Assembly: GCA_015956445.1 (NCBI GenBank)
Contig: WIUZ02000001.1
Span: forward strand, 2,914,001-2,978,000
Origin: Thelephora terrestris
Lineage: Eukaryota; Basidiomycota; Agaricomycetes; Thelephorales; Thelephoraceae
DNA: 64,000 bases
Direction: 5' to 3'
Shown here: positions 11,201 through 29,532 of the stretch, one piece after another
How positions within the stretch are numbered: the stretch's first letter is position 1
How the letters are laid out: each line of letters opens with the position of its first letter
Notes under the pieces: generated by a model
The model's input: the letters and a program-made list of their open reading frames with translations, nothing else
Told to the model about the DNA's origin: nothing
Database searches by the model: none
Program-made: the position numbers and the translations under genes

Positions 11201-14200
11201 GTTCTGGAAGTTTGGGGAGTCCACGTCTACGTTTCTGCCGCTGCTTGAGACCAAGGGTAGAGCTTTCCGTGAGCTGTGGTGAAACATGCTAACGGATTTT
11301 ACAGATAATTTGGAGGAAGTCAACCAGCGCTGGAGGAGCATCGTCGCTCTAAACATTCGCATTACTATGCTTTCCGACCTCTATTCTACCGCGGGCTATT
11401 CCCATAGCAGAGGTTCAGCAAGCCTCCTCCAGGCGCTGATCTGCCGAGGAACCCCAGATGTGATCACAGGGCTTGGAGACCTGCACCGTGCATGTGTGTG
11501 GGAAAGCATTGTATTCAAGAATGGCGTGGGCGTGAAAGACTCAGATCCATCAATGCCCTCGTTTTTGAGATTGCCCCCGGATGGTCAAACCGATGACAAT
11601 CCTCGCGTAAGATCTCCCTTTGGTATTCCAACGACAGAGAATCCTACGCCAGACGCCGACCCGGTTGAGAGGGTTTTGTCCAACTCGGTCGGAGAGAACT
11701 CATCTCCCTCCAAACCTGTCAAGGGGAAGGATTCGCCCAGATCGTTGAACATCAAGGCTCTCAGCCACGCTCTCAATCAAATTCCCAGTTCCTTGACTCC
11801 GTTGTTCCAATGTGCGATCTCCTTATTCTTTTTTCGTCGTTTTCGGAAGTCTCACAATCCACTTCAGCCATCGTCAAGCTCTTCTTCACGCGTCGTACTC
11901 CAGATGCTAGCACCAAACAAAGAATCCTCGACACCTCCACTCTTGTTGCTGGCGTTGTCTCCAAACACCTCTCCCCTAAGGTTTACGGTTCGTTCGGCTT
12001 CCTTCTTGCTCTATTAGTCTGGAATAACGGAAAACATAGACGATGACGTTTCCCTGTTCACTTACTATACGGTGATGTTGGGTTTAGCAAGTATTCTCCT
12101 CGTCGATGGTCAGCATAATGTACTTAACCCGGATTCTCCCACTAATCAAACTGCAGAACGGACCACACAACACACCTTGCATACCGTCTTGCTCGTTTCC
12201 CTCAACCGTATCGGGGGGATCAAGTCCATCTTCGACATCAGCCAGAGCTTCATGAGTTCCATCGAAAAGACGCTCGCTCTCAAAGAAGAGGACCGCACTG
12301 ATGTTCAGAAGGAGGAGCTGGTCCACGCGTATGGCGGCTTGAAGGTTGCTCTCCACTTGATCCATCCATTGATTTCCTCGAAGCCCTTGTTTGAAGCCGG
12401 TCAAACTTCGTTCCTTAATATCAAGGAGCGAGGTAAGAATGACGACTTTGATCCCCACGACCTCCTGGTGACTCTCCGATTGGCCGCTTTCCCCTTGCTC
12501 CGCGAGCTTTGGAATTCCTCGTGGCTAGTCCTCACTCCCCTCAGTGTTTGCAAGTCCGTCGTTCAGACGGTGTTGGAATTGCTGAACAGCGACGGGGAAG
12601 AACCCTCTCCATCTGCTTCCAGTAGCGGGGATGTACCGGCTGCGAGACAAGGTCCCGACGAGAACCGCATCCGTCAGTTAACCGACATGGGTTTCCCACG
12701 AGCATCTGTCGAACGCGCGCTATTGCGAGCCCACAATAATGTTCCTGCCGCCACAGATCTTCTTCTCTCCCAGCCGTTCTTGTTGATGGGTGACCCAGAA
12801 CCCGCAGAACAGACCACAGATACCGATTCTCACGGGGAAGATTCTGATGATTCGGAGCCAGGACCATGGGAACGTGCCACCCGGGATGCCGCGACCACCT
12901 CGAATGAAGCTCCCACAGTCAATTCCGAGGCGCGTCGAAAGGAACTTGCCGCAGCTCGTGAAGAATTCGCTACCACCATGCCTCAGCAGGCATTGCGATT
13001 GCTGGACGACCACTCCTCCCTAATATTCGACGTTCACAGCGTTTTTACTATCTCTGGAGAAGGGACACAGGAGCGTTCCATGAACCTTCTCATCGATGAC
13101 ATCACCTCCTTCTCCCCCGCGGCTTACGACGTACAGGAACAACCCCTTGCCGTCCGCTGTCGACTCCTTGCTGTGATTTTCGGAGAAGTACAGCCCTCGG
13201 TCGTCCGAAGGACGGCAATTGAAGGGAAGAAGTTGATGGATACCCTCCTCGCTCTCCTCCTTTCTGGACCATCCAGCACAGAAGAAGGTTACACCACTCC
13301 TAGCTGGCTTGCTGCCCACCTTCTCTTGACGGAAGCCCTACTCATTCTCGGAGAAGAACCGAGGAAAATTTCACTACCCAAGTCCGACGAAAACCCGGAG
13401 CCAGATGCTGTACCCAAGGAGGAGTTGCTCGCCGGTCCTTCCTTCGCTGAGGCGCGAAATATTCTCTTTGACTTCTGTTACCGTTTGCTTTCTCTGGGGA
13501 CGATATCAAGAGACGAGCAGCTCTCGTGCCTTCGTTTGCTCGTGGTGCTCACGAGAGACCACACATTTGCCGTCGAACTGGTGAAGCGAAATGGCGTTGA
13601 CCTCCTCCTCAAGTGTTTGCGAACAAAGACGGATCCGTTTGCCTTGGCCGGACCTCATTCCTACATCACAACCATTCTTCGACACATCATCGAGGACAAG
13701 AGCACGCTGGAACACATCATGCAGCGCGAGATAAAACGATTCATTTCCCACCCCCGAACACGGCCTGTGGACCCGTTGGCCTTTGTTCGTAGCTGTAGTG
13801 CAATGGCACTCCGTGATCCCACCATCTTCGTCGATACCGCCACCAAGGTAGCACAGCTATCTCATCCCTTAACATCCATCCAGAACATCGTTTCCAAGAA
13901 GGGCAGTCAAGAAGACAAGTCGGGCGCTCAGAGTACAGAGGCTCCGAGGGAAGCCGATATGCAGGTCGACGAACAACCAGTCACAAACACGGAGTTCCCA
14001 GAGTCCTTGGAATCGGTGGTCCATTTCCTCATCGCTGAGTTGATGCGCATGGCCAAGCAGGGGTCGGACCAGTTGATTGCAGTTCCCTCCAACCCCTCAT
14101 CAAGTCCCACAGACGCATTAGCGACCGCACTCCAGGCCGCTCAAACATCAGTGAATGCTGAGACAGTTGAGAATAATTCGGAAAACAAGAGCGAGGGGGT

Positions 14201-17200
14201 CAATAACTACACGTATACCTGCTTCCTCATGCAAGCATTGACGGAACTTCTCTTCTCGTACGATTCTTGCAAGCTCGCATTCCTCTCCTATTCGCCGAAG
14301 AAGCGATCCCAATCTTCAAAGGACACAAAGTTTAGGACTACTGCGCTGAACTTTTTCCTCTCAGACCTTGTCTCTTTTGGAACCCTTGACTCTCAGCCAA
14401 CCCCTGAAGCAAGGCGGCGCATCATCCTTTGCAATTGGGCCATGTCTGTCCTAGTTGCCCTCTGCGTTGACCCCGCCGGCGGCCACGACCTCAAGGACGT
14501 CCCCGCTGATTTGGTCTCTGTCAGGAAGTTCGTGATCGAGGCGATCAGCAGGTCGATTAAGGATCTCCCGCTCACTGCAAGCATCGAATCCCGCTACGCT
14601 CGTCTCTTGGCCATAACCGATTTGTGTTATCGGCTCCTCACCGTCAGATTTGGACCTGGAATCCGGAAGACCCCCGATGAGATCCCGACACATATCTCCA
14701 AGGTCATGCTTGAGAAGAACTTCGTTGCAAGTCTGACCACGGCCCTGGGTGATATCGATCTGAATTACCCAAATGTTCGCACGGTAGTTACGTCTGTTCT
14801 AAAGCCCATGGAGTACTTGTAAGCTGTCATGCTTTCCTTTCTCTGCGACTCCTTTTGATATACACATGTAACAGGACCAAGGTTGCGATCAAGATGAGCC
14901 GAGCTTCCGGAAAGACCAAAGATTTACCTGAAGAAGGCCTTGCTGACTCTGACGGGGACTCAGAAATCGAGGATGTGGCAAACAACGAAGCCCGCGAAGA
15001 AACCCCGGACCTCTACAGGAATTCGTCTCTTGGAATGTATGTATCATCCGACATCCTGCATAACCTCCACTGATAGAACTGCATCGACGATTAGGTTTGG
15101 TGGAGTAAGCTGGCCTGACTGAATAAATCGCTTGCAGCACTGAACTTTGCACCAGGAAATGGAGGACGTGAACTTTGGCCCTGATGAAAGCATGGACGAC
15201 GAAATCGGCGAGGACGAAGATGCTGAGATGGACTTTGGAGAGGATACGGGAAGCGAGGACACCTCTCGTACCGATGATGACGACGATATGGAGGAAGAAG
15301 ATGACGAAGAAGTCGACGTAGACGACGAAACGGGCGAGTCAGAGGGTGCTTGGCAAGATGAAGAAGACGGGCCAGACCTTGTTGAGAACGGTGAAGAAGG
15401 TGAAGGTGACGAGGATGGTGATGATGAAGATGAAGACGAAGAGGCAGATGATGGGGTCATTTGGCCCGAGGTATGCAGCATCACGTTCCTCTAGTCTTTA
15501 GGAAACTCAGTCTTGCACAGGGAGCCGAACAGGTTCCGGGAGAGACAGATGAAGGTGACGACGAATCAGGCATCGGAGGTGCGTTTTTGTCGTGTCTCAT
15601 TTTTAACCTCACTGAATGCACGCCCAGGCGTTCCCGTGATACTTGGAGAAGAGGAGGAGGAGGATGAAGACGAAGAGTGGACCTCTCCTCAGGACGGGTC
15701 TGTTGAAGCTCCTGAACTCCCTTACTCACCCTGACACTTCTTCAGAGAACTAGGTATACTCGAGGCACAGGACACCGCTCCTGGACAATTTCCCTCAATA
15801 TTCGGCATCGGCAATCCGTTCGCAGACGTCGACGGTGGTAGAAACGGTCCCTCGCTCGTTTGGACAAGTGGCAGGCGAGGTATGATTCAAAGTCTAGTAA
15901 TAGCTCGGGCTCATTGACAGATGCATTGTAGTCGTCGATGAAGCAACGGACATCTTCGGTCGACCCCCAGGCGCTGGCTCTGCTCCAGAGGCAACGACAC
16001 ACCCCTTGCTGCTTGATACTTCTGGTATCCAACGGGCTGCAAACCAGCACTCACGAGTGACCAGGCGCCTTAACCGGACTTTGATATCAGACCTTCAGCC
16101 GCACAACCTCCTCGCGACTTTGGAAAGCCTGATTGGGGGATCGAGCACTCTTCAAGTTTTAAACCAGCTTTTACATCAGACCAGACCTGGTGGCCCAGAG
16201 TCCCTCCCACTTGACGTTCCTGCTGGTGCGCTGCTACACATGGAATCCCATCTCCTACCCCAACGTGGAGGTCGCGGACACCTGTCTGCTGTTCGTGTGG
16301 AAAGAGCTCGCGGGAATGATCCTCGGCGGGAAGAGCGGGACTTCAACCCCTTGGGAACGATTCAGAGATGGTCAGAAGAAGGAAAAATCTTGTACGGCAA
16401 GCATGCCTCGGATCGCCTCTCGAAGCTCGCGGACCATGTGGTGTTGAGGATGTTGCCCACTTCCCTCCAGGCTGCCAAGGAAGCAAAAGAGGCCCAAGAG
16501 AAGGAGGCTGCGAAAGTCGCCGCGGCCGAGGCCGAGGCAGAGGCAAAGGCCGAAGCTCAGGCTGTTCAGAAGGTAGAGGATGAGGCGGTGGCCGCTCCGG
16601 TTACCGAAATATCTGCACCAGCTCCAGAATCCCCTGCCCCCGTCCCCACCGACACAGATGAGGAAATGGGTGACGAGCCCGTTACCGAACCCCAGCAAAC
16701 CGCGAGCGAGACACTGGGCGTTGCCTCTGAGGCCACCAACGAAGAGCCTTCCAACAGTACACCGACGGCCCCCCTTGATGCATCGGCTTCTGCCCCTGCA
16801 CGCGTCACTGTCATGATCCACGGCAGCCCTGTCGACATCACAGATACGGGAATCGACCCAACGTTCCTCGAAGCACTCCCTGACGATATGCGCGAAGAAG
16901 TCATCAATCAACACGTTCGAGATCAACGAGCCGCGCGCGTCGAGCGTCCAGCGGACTCGCAGATTAGTACGGAATTCCTTGAAGCCCTCCCTGCAGATAT
17001 TCGGGCAGAAATTCTCCAACAAGAGCGCCTTGAACAAGCACAGGCGCGAAGGCGGACTGAGGAAACAGTCAATCCGGTACCACCAGTTGCTCCTGCGGAA
17101 TTGGATAACGCCGATTTCCTCGCGAGCCTTGACCCCCAGTTACGAGAGGTCGTTCTCCTCGATCAAGATGAAGGCTTCCTGCGCACGCTGCCATCCCACA

Positions 17201-20191
17201 TTCTAGCAGAAGCCCAGGGCTACCGAGAAGGTGTACACCGTCAACACCGACGTACAATGCCCACTGTCGCCGTTCGCGGTGGACCTCCCGCTTCCCGCCC
17301 CCCTCCGCCTCCCCGAGATGCCATTCAACTACTTGAGAAGAACCACGTTTCCACCTTGGTCCGACTCCTGTTTTTCCCTCAGGTTTTGAAGAAGAACACC
17401 TTGTTCAAAGTGCTCCTCAACCTTTGCGAGAATACCAAAACGAGGACCGAGTTATTCAATCTTTTACTGTCAGTTCTGCAGGAGGGCAGCGGTGACGTCG
17501 CAGCTATGGACAAAAGCTTTGCGCACATGACCGTTCGAAACTCCAAATCTCCCAGCGCGAAGGCACTCGGCAAGCAGAGAGCAATGTCGGACACCTTCAA
17601 TCCTCTGAATCTCCCAAGTGACATCGTTCCCGAACTACGCGCGCGTCGCTGTCTCGAGGCTTTGACTTTCATCGTCGATTCCAACGAACCCTCTTCTCTG
17701 TTCTTCCTGACGGAGCATGAGCTGCCCGCGGTGCTGCGAAAATCCTCCAAGAAGGGGAAAGGGAAAGAACGACAAACCCACTATCCGATTGTCTCTCTCT
17801 TGTCGTTGCTTGACAGGGAATCTCTTCTCAAGGCTTCATCGATTACGGAATCCATTGTTGGCCTCCTTGCGTCCGTCACTCGCCCCTTGACCTCTCTGAA
17901 AGAAAAATCGGAGGACGCTTCCACCACATCGAACCCCCAGCCTCAGCCACCGTCAAGCCAGCAACCAACACAAGAACCACAACCGCAAAGTACGTGTAAG
18001 TTCGTTCCTTCACCCACGTTCACACCGTAATTAATCGCCTGGTTGAATCAGCCGAACCCCAACCTGTAGCAACGGGAGCCGAAAACTCAGAACAACCCAA
18101 AACGGATCCAGCGGAACAAGACAAGGCGCTTCTGACCACCCCTCCACAAATTCCCTCTCCCCTATTGCGATCGATCGTCAACGTCCTCACCATCGGAGAA
18201 TGCACCGGCCGAACGTTCCAACAGACTCTGGCGTTGATTCAACATGCATCACACATACCGGATGCTCAAGATACGATTGCTCAGGAACTGAAGCTCAGGG
18301 CTCAGGAGTTTGGAAAGTCGTTGTCATTGGACCTGGATGAACTCTCGAAAGCATTGCAGAGCTCAGAGGCAGAAACTGAGGCGGGATCTGTCGCTTCTCG
18401 TTTTGCCTCCTCGTCCTCCGACCAGGCCAAGCTTTTACGAATCCTCAAGACCATCGACTACATGTACACTGCGAAGTCGCCTGCTCCATCTCCTCCTGAA
18501 GGTGCCCAGCAAATCCAGAGGATATACGAAACCTTCAAATTCTCGTCTCTGTGGAGAAAATTGGGTGATTGCTTGACACTCATCGATACGCCAGAGTTGG
18601 ATCACATAGCAGCCATCCTCCTTCCGTTGATAGAGTGTCTCATGGTTGTTTGCAAGTACGTGGGATCCAAAACCTCACCCACTGGTCGACTCGTCCGAAG
18701 TTCTTCTCTCCCTCAATCCCCTGTTCTCGGATCCTCGGAATCGATGGAAGATCTCTTCGTGGCCTTCACAGACAATCACCGCAAACTGCTGAACATCATG
18801 GTCCGCAACAACCCATCGTTGATGAGTGGTTCTTTCTCACTCCTCGTCCATAACCCCCGCGTCCTGGATTTCGACAATAAGCGCAACTACTTCAATCAGC
18901 AATTGCACCGACGGCCACACGGGAGAGAGCATCACAGCGCGTTACAACTCAATGTCAGGAGGGCTAGAGTATTCGAAGACAGTTACCAGTACCTTCAGCG
19001 CAAGACGGGCGAGCAGATCAAGTACGGGAAGCTGAGCGTGCGGTTCTACGACGAAGAAGGTGTTGATGCGGGTGGGGTGACCCGGGAATGGTTCCAGATT
19101 CTTGCGAGGCAGATGTTCAACCCGAACTATGCTCTCTTCCAACCTTGTGCCGCTGACAGGTTAACATATCAGCCAAATCGAGCGTCAGCCGTCAACCCTG
19201 AGCACCTTTCGTTCTTCAAGTTTGTCGGGAGAGTCATCGGGAAGGCTATTTTCGATGGTCGACTGTTGGATGCGTACTTTGCCCGAAGTTTGTACCGACA
19301 GCTCCTTGGCAAACCGGTGGATTACCGAGACGTTGAATGGGTCGATCCGGAATACTACAAGTCTCTTTGTTGGATCTTAGAGAATGATCCTAGCCCCTTG
19401 GATCTGACCTTCAGCGCTGAGGCGGATGAGGTAAATAGTTTGGTTTGGACGCTATCTTTTGTTTGCTAACCAACTGGCCTTAGTTTGGTGTCATGAAGAT
19501 CGTTCCTCTGAAAGAGAATGGAGAGAAGATTCCCGTCACTCTAGATAACCGCAAAGAGTTTGTCCAGCTGTCAGCTCAGTATCGGTTGTACTCGTCGATC
19601 AAGGACCAAATCGAGGCGCTCTTGGGTGGATTTTATGAGATCATCCCCAAAGAACTTATTTCGATCGTGAGTCTTCCACGTGCTCAGTTACTTTGGCTCT
19701 CACTGAAACGCATTCAGTTCAACGAGCAGGAAGTGGAGTTACTGATTTCCGGAACGCCGGACATTGACGTAGACGAATGGCGAGCTGCGACTGAGTACAA
19801 CGGATACACGAGCTCAGATCCTGTCATTGTGTGGTGGTGGCGAGCGTTGAAGTCGTTCAACCGAGAGGAGAGGGCCAAAGTTCTGAGTTTTGCAACGGGA
19901 ACGTCGCGTGTGCCATTGGGAGGGTTCGTTGAACTACAAGGCGTGCAAGGAGTGCAGAGGTTTTCGATACACCGCGCTTATGGCGACCCATCTCGGTTGC
20001 CCCAGGCCCATACTTGTGCGTGCACTCTGTTCTGTTGATGATTTTAACGACTTCTGAGCTGACTGTGAATTCGCCATTCACGCGCAGGCTTCAATCAAAT
20101 TGATTTACCACAGTACACGTCATACGAGATGCTGCGTCAGCAACTGTTGCTTGCGATTAACGAGGGAGGAGAGGGATTTGGTTTCGCGTAA
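8299..20191 (+). CDS. TOM1: TOM1/HUWE1-type giant HECT E3 ubiquitin ligase
   Basis: A single gene spans 11.9 kb and about 3,600 residues (estimate) with many short introns. It starts [13 protein letters not shown], spliced to [16 protein letters not shown]. The N-terminal helical-repeat region (DUF908/DUF913) covers about 8.4-12.5 kb, with [20 protein letters not shown] as a typical block. A UBA domain lies near 12.66-12.78 kb ([20 protein letters not shown]). A long acidic segment (15.15-15.47 kb) follows, as in yeast Tom1. Near 16.85-17.22 kb are repeated ubiquitin-binding UBM-like units ([45 protein letters not shown]4414 area). The HECT domain runs from about 18.9 kb ([27 protein letters not shown]) to the end at EGFGFA. 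The active-site block reads [16 protein letters not shown], with the catalytic Cys codon interrupted by an intron. Known relatives ubiquitinate excess ribosomal proteins, histones and Cdc6/Mcl-1-type substrates. Confidence 0.95.
15160..15465 (+). repeat. Acidic low-complexity coding tract in TOM1
   Basis: This GA-rich, GAN-codon-biased stretch encodes an Asp/Glu-dominated segment ([33 protein letters not shown]). It is compositionally simple but coding, and it matches the acidic domain known in Tom1/HUWE1 proteins. Confidence 0.8.
20016..20087 (+). other. Intron splitting the HECT catalytic cysteine codon
   Basis: A 72-nt GT-AG intron (GTGCGT ... CGCAG) interrupts the codon after its first base: T at 20015 joins GC at 20088-20089 to give TGC (Cys), followed by FNQIDLPQY. 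If retained, translation stops after HTCACTLFC, losing the last roughly 35 residues of the C-lobe. Confidence 0.85.
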
Positions 20192-20677
20192 TCGGGAAAG
20201 ACGGCGTTGATTGTATACATACGATAGAGAACACTTTACGATCTGTAACTAAATACCTGAATTGTATCGACTAAACTCTCCCCCAATCTCCGATCAGCAA
20301 TTTGCGAAGACGAGGTGTGCATCTGCCGTTCAATTGGGCTCAACCGATATATTCGAGAATAGGTGAAGGGTGCTAGGCGTGGACTCGGGGGGAAAGGGTC
20401 GTGGCGGAAGCGCTGTCCGACCTTGGTGCATTCCGAGTCAGGGAAGAAGCTGCGACTCTGGACGAGTACAAGGTCGGTTGCAAAAAGGATCACAATCTTC
20501 TTGTTGAAAGATCCTCCGGCCGAGAGAAGATCGTCTTTGAAATGGATCGTGCGGTTACCCCGATAAGTCTGCTTCCGTTTCTGTCACATAAACTAAAATA
20601 CCCCAAGCAGATATAAGACAAAGTACCAACCTTTCGAGAATGCAGCTCTGGTCCCCCCCTTCCTTCGCCTCCCCACC
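20192..20677. other. Intergenic spacer, 3' flank of TOM1
   Basis: About 490 bases lie between the TOM1 stop and the next open frame. Short open frames occur on both strands, but none resembles a family or shows consistent codon use. It probably holds the TOM1 3' UTR and the promoter of the next gene. Confidence 0.5.
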
Positions 20678-21604
20678 ATGCGTCCCCACCCTCCCACCTG
20701 TCCCACACTGAGGGTCCACGACTTGACACCACCGCTTAGCCCCACGACATCGGTAGAGAGCTCCAGCTTTCCCGTGACGCCCACCCACCTTCATACCCCC
20801 ACGTTCGGTAACGACTGTGCCGAGAGCGAGAGCGTGTTCGAAGGTCGCTTTGGGCTCTTGAAGAACTCTTCGGAAGTATGGGAGGAGTCCAAGCATGCCG
20901 ACTATGATGATCCTTCGAGCGTCACAGTCGCTGACCCCGGGATCCTGATCTCCCCTTCCTCATCCCTCCTCTCCGGTTTAGATCTACTGGGTGGTACGAC
21001 GGCTCCTCCCCTTCCGGAGGTAACTGAAGCCCCCACCCGGTCGCGATCTCACCAAACGAGCAAGCCTCACGACGAAACCCCATCGGATTTCCCACCGCCC
21101 CCTACCATTGTACCAAATCGGAGATCATCCTTTGGGAAGTCCCGGCCGATCAGCACGAGGCCGGCGACGGTTAGCCCCTTTTCGCATCCCGGTTTGGCAG
21201 CATCCTACGAGTGCATCCCCCAGCAAAGCCATTGTCCCCAACCGAGCACATTGCAGCGTCGGTGGAGCGCTCTTCCTCCTGTGGACTTTCATCCGTATAG
21301 TTCCAGATCGAGAGGATCGAGCGAGTTTGTGACCGCGCAAGACATTGGCACCGTTTGGTCGACCAGGCCAACGAATCACCCCGACAGGCATCTGAATACC
21401 CCCGTGGTAACACCGCGGGTACCTACTATTCCCGCTTCGCGTGCCAGCCCTGGGTTTCGCGACGAGCCATCTCCCTTCCGCAACTCGAGACGAAAAGACT
21501 CCGAGCCGTTTACATCGTTCATAGACATGTCCACCAAATCCCGTGTACAGAAACTTTTCTCCAAAATTTCCGGTGGATTCAAACCACGCAGCAAACGCCG
21601 TTAG
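20678..21604 (+). CDS. Disordered Ser/Pro-rich protein, function unknown
   Basis: This is a single uninterrupted frame of 308 residues, which is unusual among these intron-rich neighbours. I do not recognise a family. It is rich in Ser, Pro and Thr with low-complexity blocks (LTPPLSPTTSVESSSFPVTP, SSSLLSGLDLLGG, PPPPTIVPNRRSSFG). The C-terminus is strongly basic (KLFSKISGGFKPRSKRR) and could be a nuclear localisation or membrane-binding tail. No signal peptide or TM segment is visible. Candidate SP/TP and RRSSF-type phosphorylation sites suggest a kinase-regulated scaffold, which is inference only. The start is the first ATG in frame; a shorter start is possible. The frame holds over 900 nt with a conserved-looking basic tail, so I think it is real. 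Confidence 0.6.
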   Translation: MRPHPPTCPTLRVHDLTPPLSPTTSVESSSFPVTPTHLHTPTFGNDCAESESVFEGRFGLLKNSSEVWEESKHADYDDPSSVTVADPGILISPSSSLLSGLDLLGGTTAPPLPEVTEAPTRSRSHQTSKPHDETPSDFPPPPTIVPNRRSSFGKSRPISTRPATVSPFSHPGLAASYECIPQQSHCPQPSTLQRRWSALPPVDFHPYSSRSRGSSEFVTAQDIGTVWSTRPTNHPDRHLNTPVVTPRVPTIPASRASPGFRDEPSPFRNSRRKDSEPFTSFIDMSTKSRVQKLFSKISGGFKPRSKRR

Positions 21605-21827
21605 TATCGATCGGCACCCTTCCCTTCATTCATTTTTTTTCTCTCTCTCCTTGGGTCACTTGTTCCTAGCTTAGCATATGCTTTGTCTTTCTATCCCGCT
21701 CGTTTTCCGCCGTCTGTATGAGTATTGTACCCGAGCCTTTGATGTTTAATCGTGTTGCTTAGAACAGCCGTAATACTGACCTAATCGAACCTCGACCACG
21801 CTTATCTTTCTCCACGCCCCCGCGACC
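21605..21827. promoter_or_regulatory. Promoter region of SKI3
   Basis: This is a pyrimidine-rich spacer (T/C run near 21,630-21,655) directly upstream of the SKI3 start. No TATA box is obvious. A promoter role is inferred from position. Confidence 0.4.
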
Positions 21828-28224
<6,397 letters not shown>

Positions 28225-28634
28225 TGCAGGCGCGACTGGCTTTGAGGTGGCTCGAGCTGAGTCTATGGGCGGATCCGTGACGCCCGATGGTCGTCTCGCT
28301 CCTTTCCTGAGTTCCGCGTGGCCCGCACCGGTTCCGCCGCGGGGGCTTTTCTGGCCATGCAGAGAATGGTGATGTATGTTTATGTTTCGACGTCTTGAGA
28401 TTGGCCCGAGGGCAGCAACTGGAGAAATGATGTGTTTGCCCTTGCCCTGCAGCGTGTGTGCATATTGATAAGGGCCTGGATTTAGATCCAATCCAATCCA
28501 ATCCTACAGATAGGGGCATTGCGCATGCAACAAGAATTGCGGATGTATTTCTTTCCGCTGAACATAAGGATCCTCAGAACCCCCTAAGCTTGTTCTCTTT
28601 ATCCCTCTTCCCCAACTCTTCCCCCTTCTCCGCC
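28225..28634. promoter_or_regulatory. Shared upstream region of HEM2 and a PPxY protein gene
   Basis: About 410 bases lie between two divergent start codons. It contains a short AATCC-type direct repeat near 28,490-28,504 and a pyrimidine-rich tract near 28,580-28,630 just before the right-hand start. No clear TATA box is seen. The bidirectional promoter role is inferred. Confidence 0.45.
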
Positions 28635-29238
28635 ATGTTCGAGTACATTACCGCCAGAATTCTTCATACGCCGCTTGGCAAGCGGGTCGATGAATTGGTA
28701 TGTGGATCTACGTCGAGGATCTCCGAGGCATCCACTGTGCTTATACATCCGTCCTCAGCTGGCAAAGGTCCAGGCCATCGATTCTCCTGATCAACCCCAA
28801 AGCGACTCGCCATCTCGCAGCCCTTCGCTATCCAACATGTTGAGCGAGATGTCGACGCATTCACGTCGCATTCAGAATCGAATGTCCCTGGAGTCCCCTC
28901 GTTCGCGTTCACGCGCAACCGCTCGTCATTCCAGCTTCGCCGGGCCCCCCTCCGTGCCATCCCAAGAGTCCATTCTCTACTCTTTATATGTTGTCCCCAT
29001 CTCTCCGTCAGGTGTACTGGATCGCAATCACCGTTTCCCCACAAATGCTATCCCATGTCCCCGAAGGTCCCTTCGCAGGCGCCCTCACCCGCCCCCTGTA
29101 TATTCCGAAACGGACCCGAACGCCTCTATCTCAGCAACGCTATCTGAAATGGGCCTCTGTGTACGCGGCGACGTCCCCCCTCGACTCCCACCTCCTTACG
29201 CTTCGCTTCCGGTATTACCTGCACCCGTAGACGGTTAA
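28635..29238 (+). CDS. Small disordered PPxY-motif protein, unknown function
   Basis: Exon 1 (28635-28697) encodes MFEYITARILHTPLGKRVDEL. After a GT-AG intron ending CCTCAG the frame continues LAKVQAIDSPDQPQSDSPSR. It is Ser/Arg-rich (SRRIQNRMSLESPRSRSRAT) and ends with LPPPYASLPVLPAPVDG. Two WW-domain ligand motifs are visible: PPVY (PPPVYSETDP) and PPPY. Such motifs commonly recruit Nedd4/Rsp5-type ligases, but the function here is unknown. A second intron may lie near 28,980-29,010; if so, the exact tail sequence would change. No signal peptide or TM segment is evident. Confidence 0.55.
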
Positions 29239-29532
29239 TTATTTCTCGGTTAATTTCCCCTCCCCCTCTACCCCTTGTTAATCTATGTGTTCCTGATATT
29301 CGTTCATAATAATCTGGATGGCTATTGTGATTTCTCTTGCTTTGCTCCTTCTCTTCAGACTCATGTCCTTAAAGTTTTCTCGGACAATTTTTCCACTTTT
29401 CTGTTGCCATTTTACAGGGACGTTATTTAGCGCCTACATACCTACGACACGTTACCCATGGACAAACGCTTGTAAACACACACTGTAATCCGCATTCCGC
29501 TAGATCGCGTTTTTAGATGTTATACACGTTCA

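Noticed and set aside
15040-15485. Ser-rich frame on the minus strand
   Set aside because: It is the antisense of the acidic tract of TOM1.
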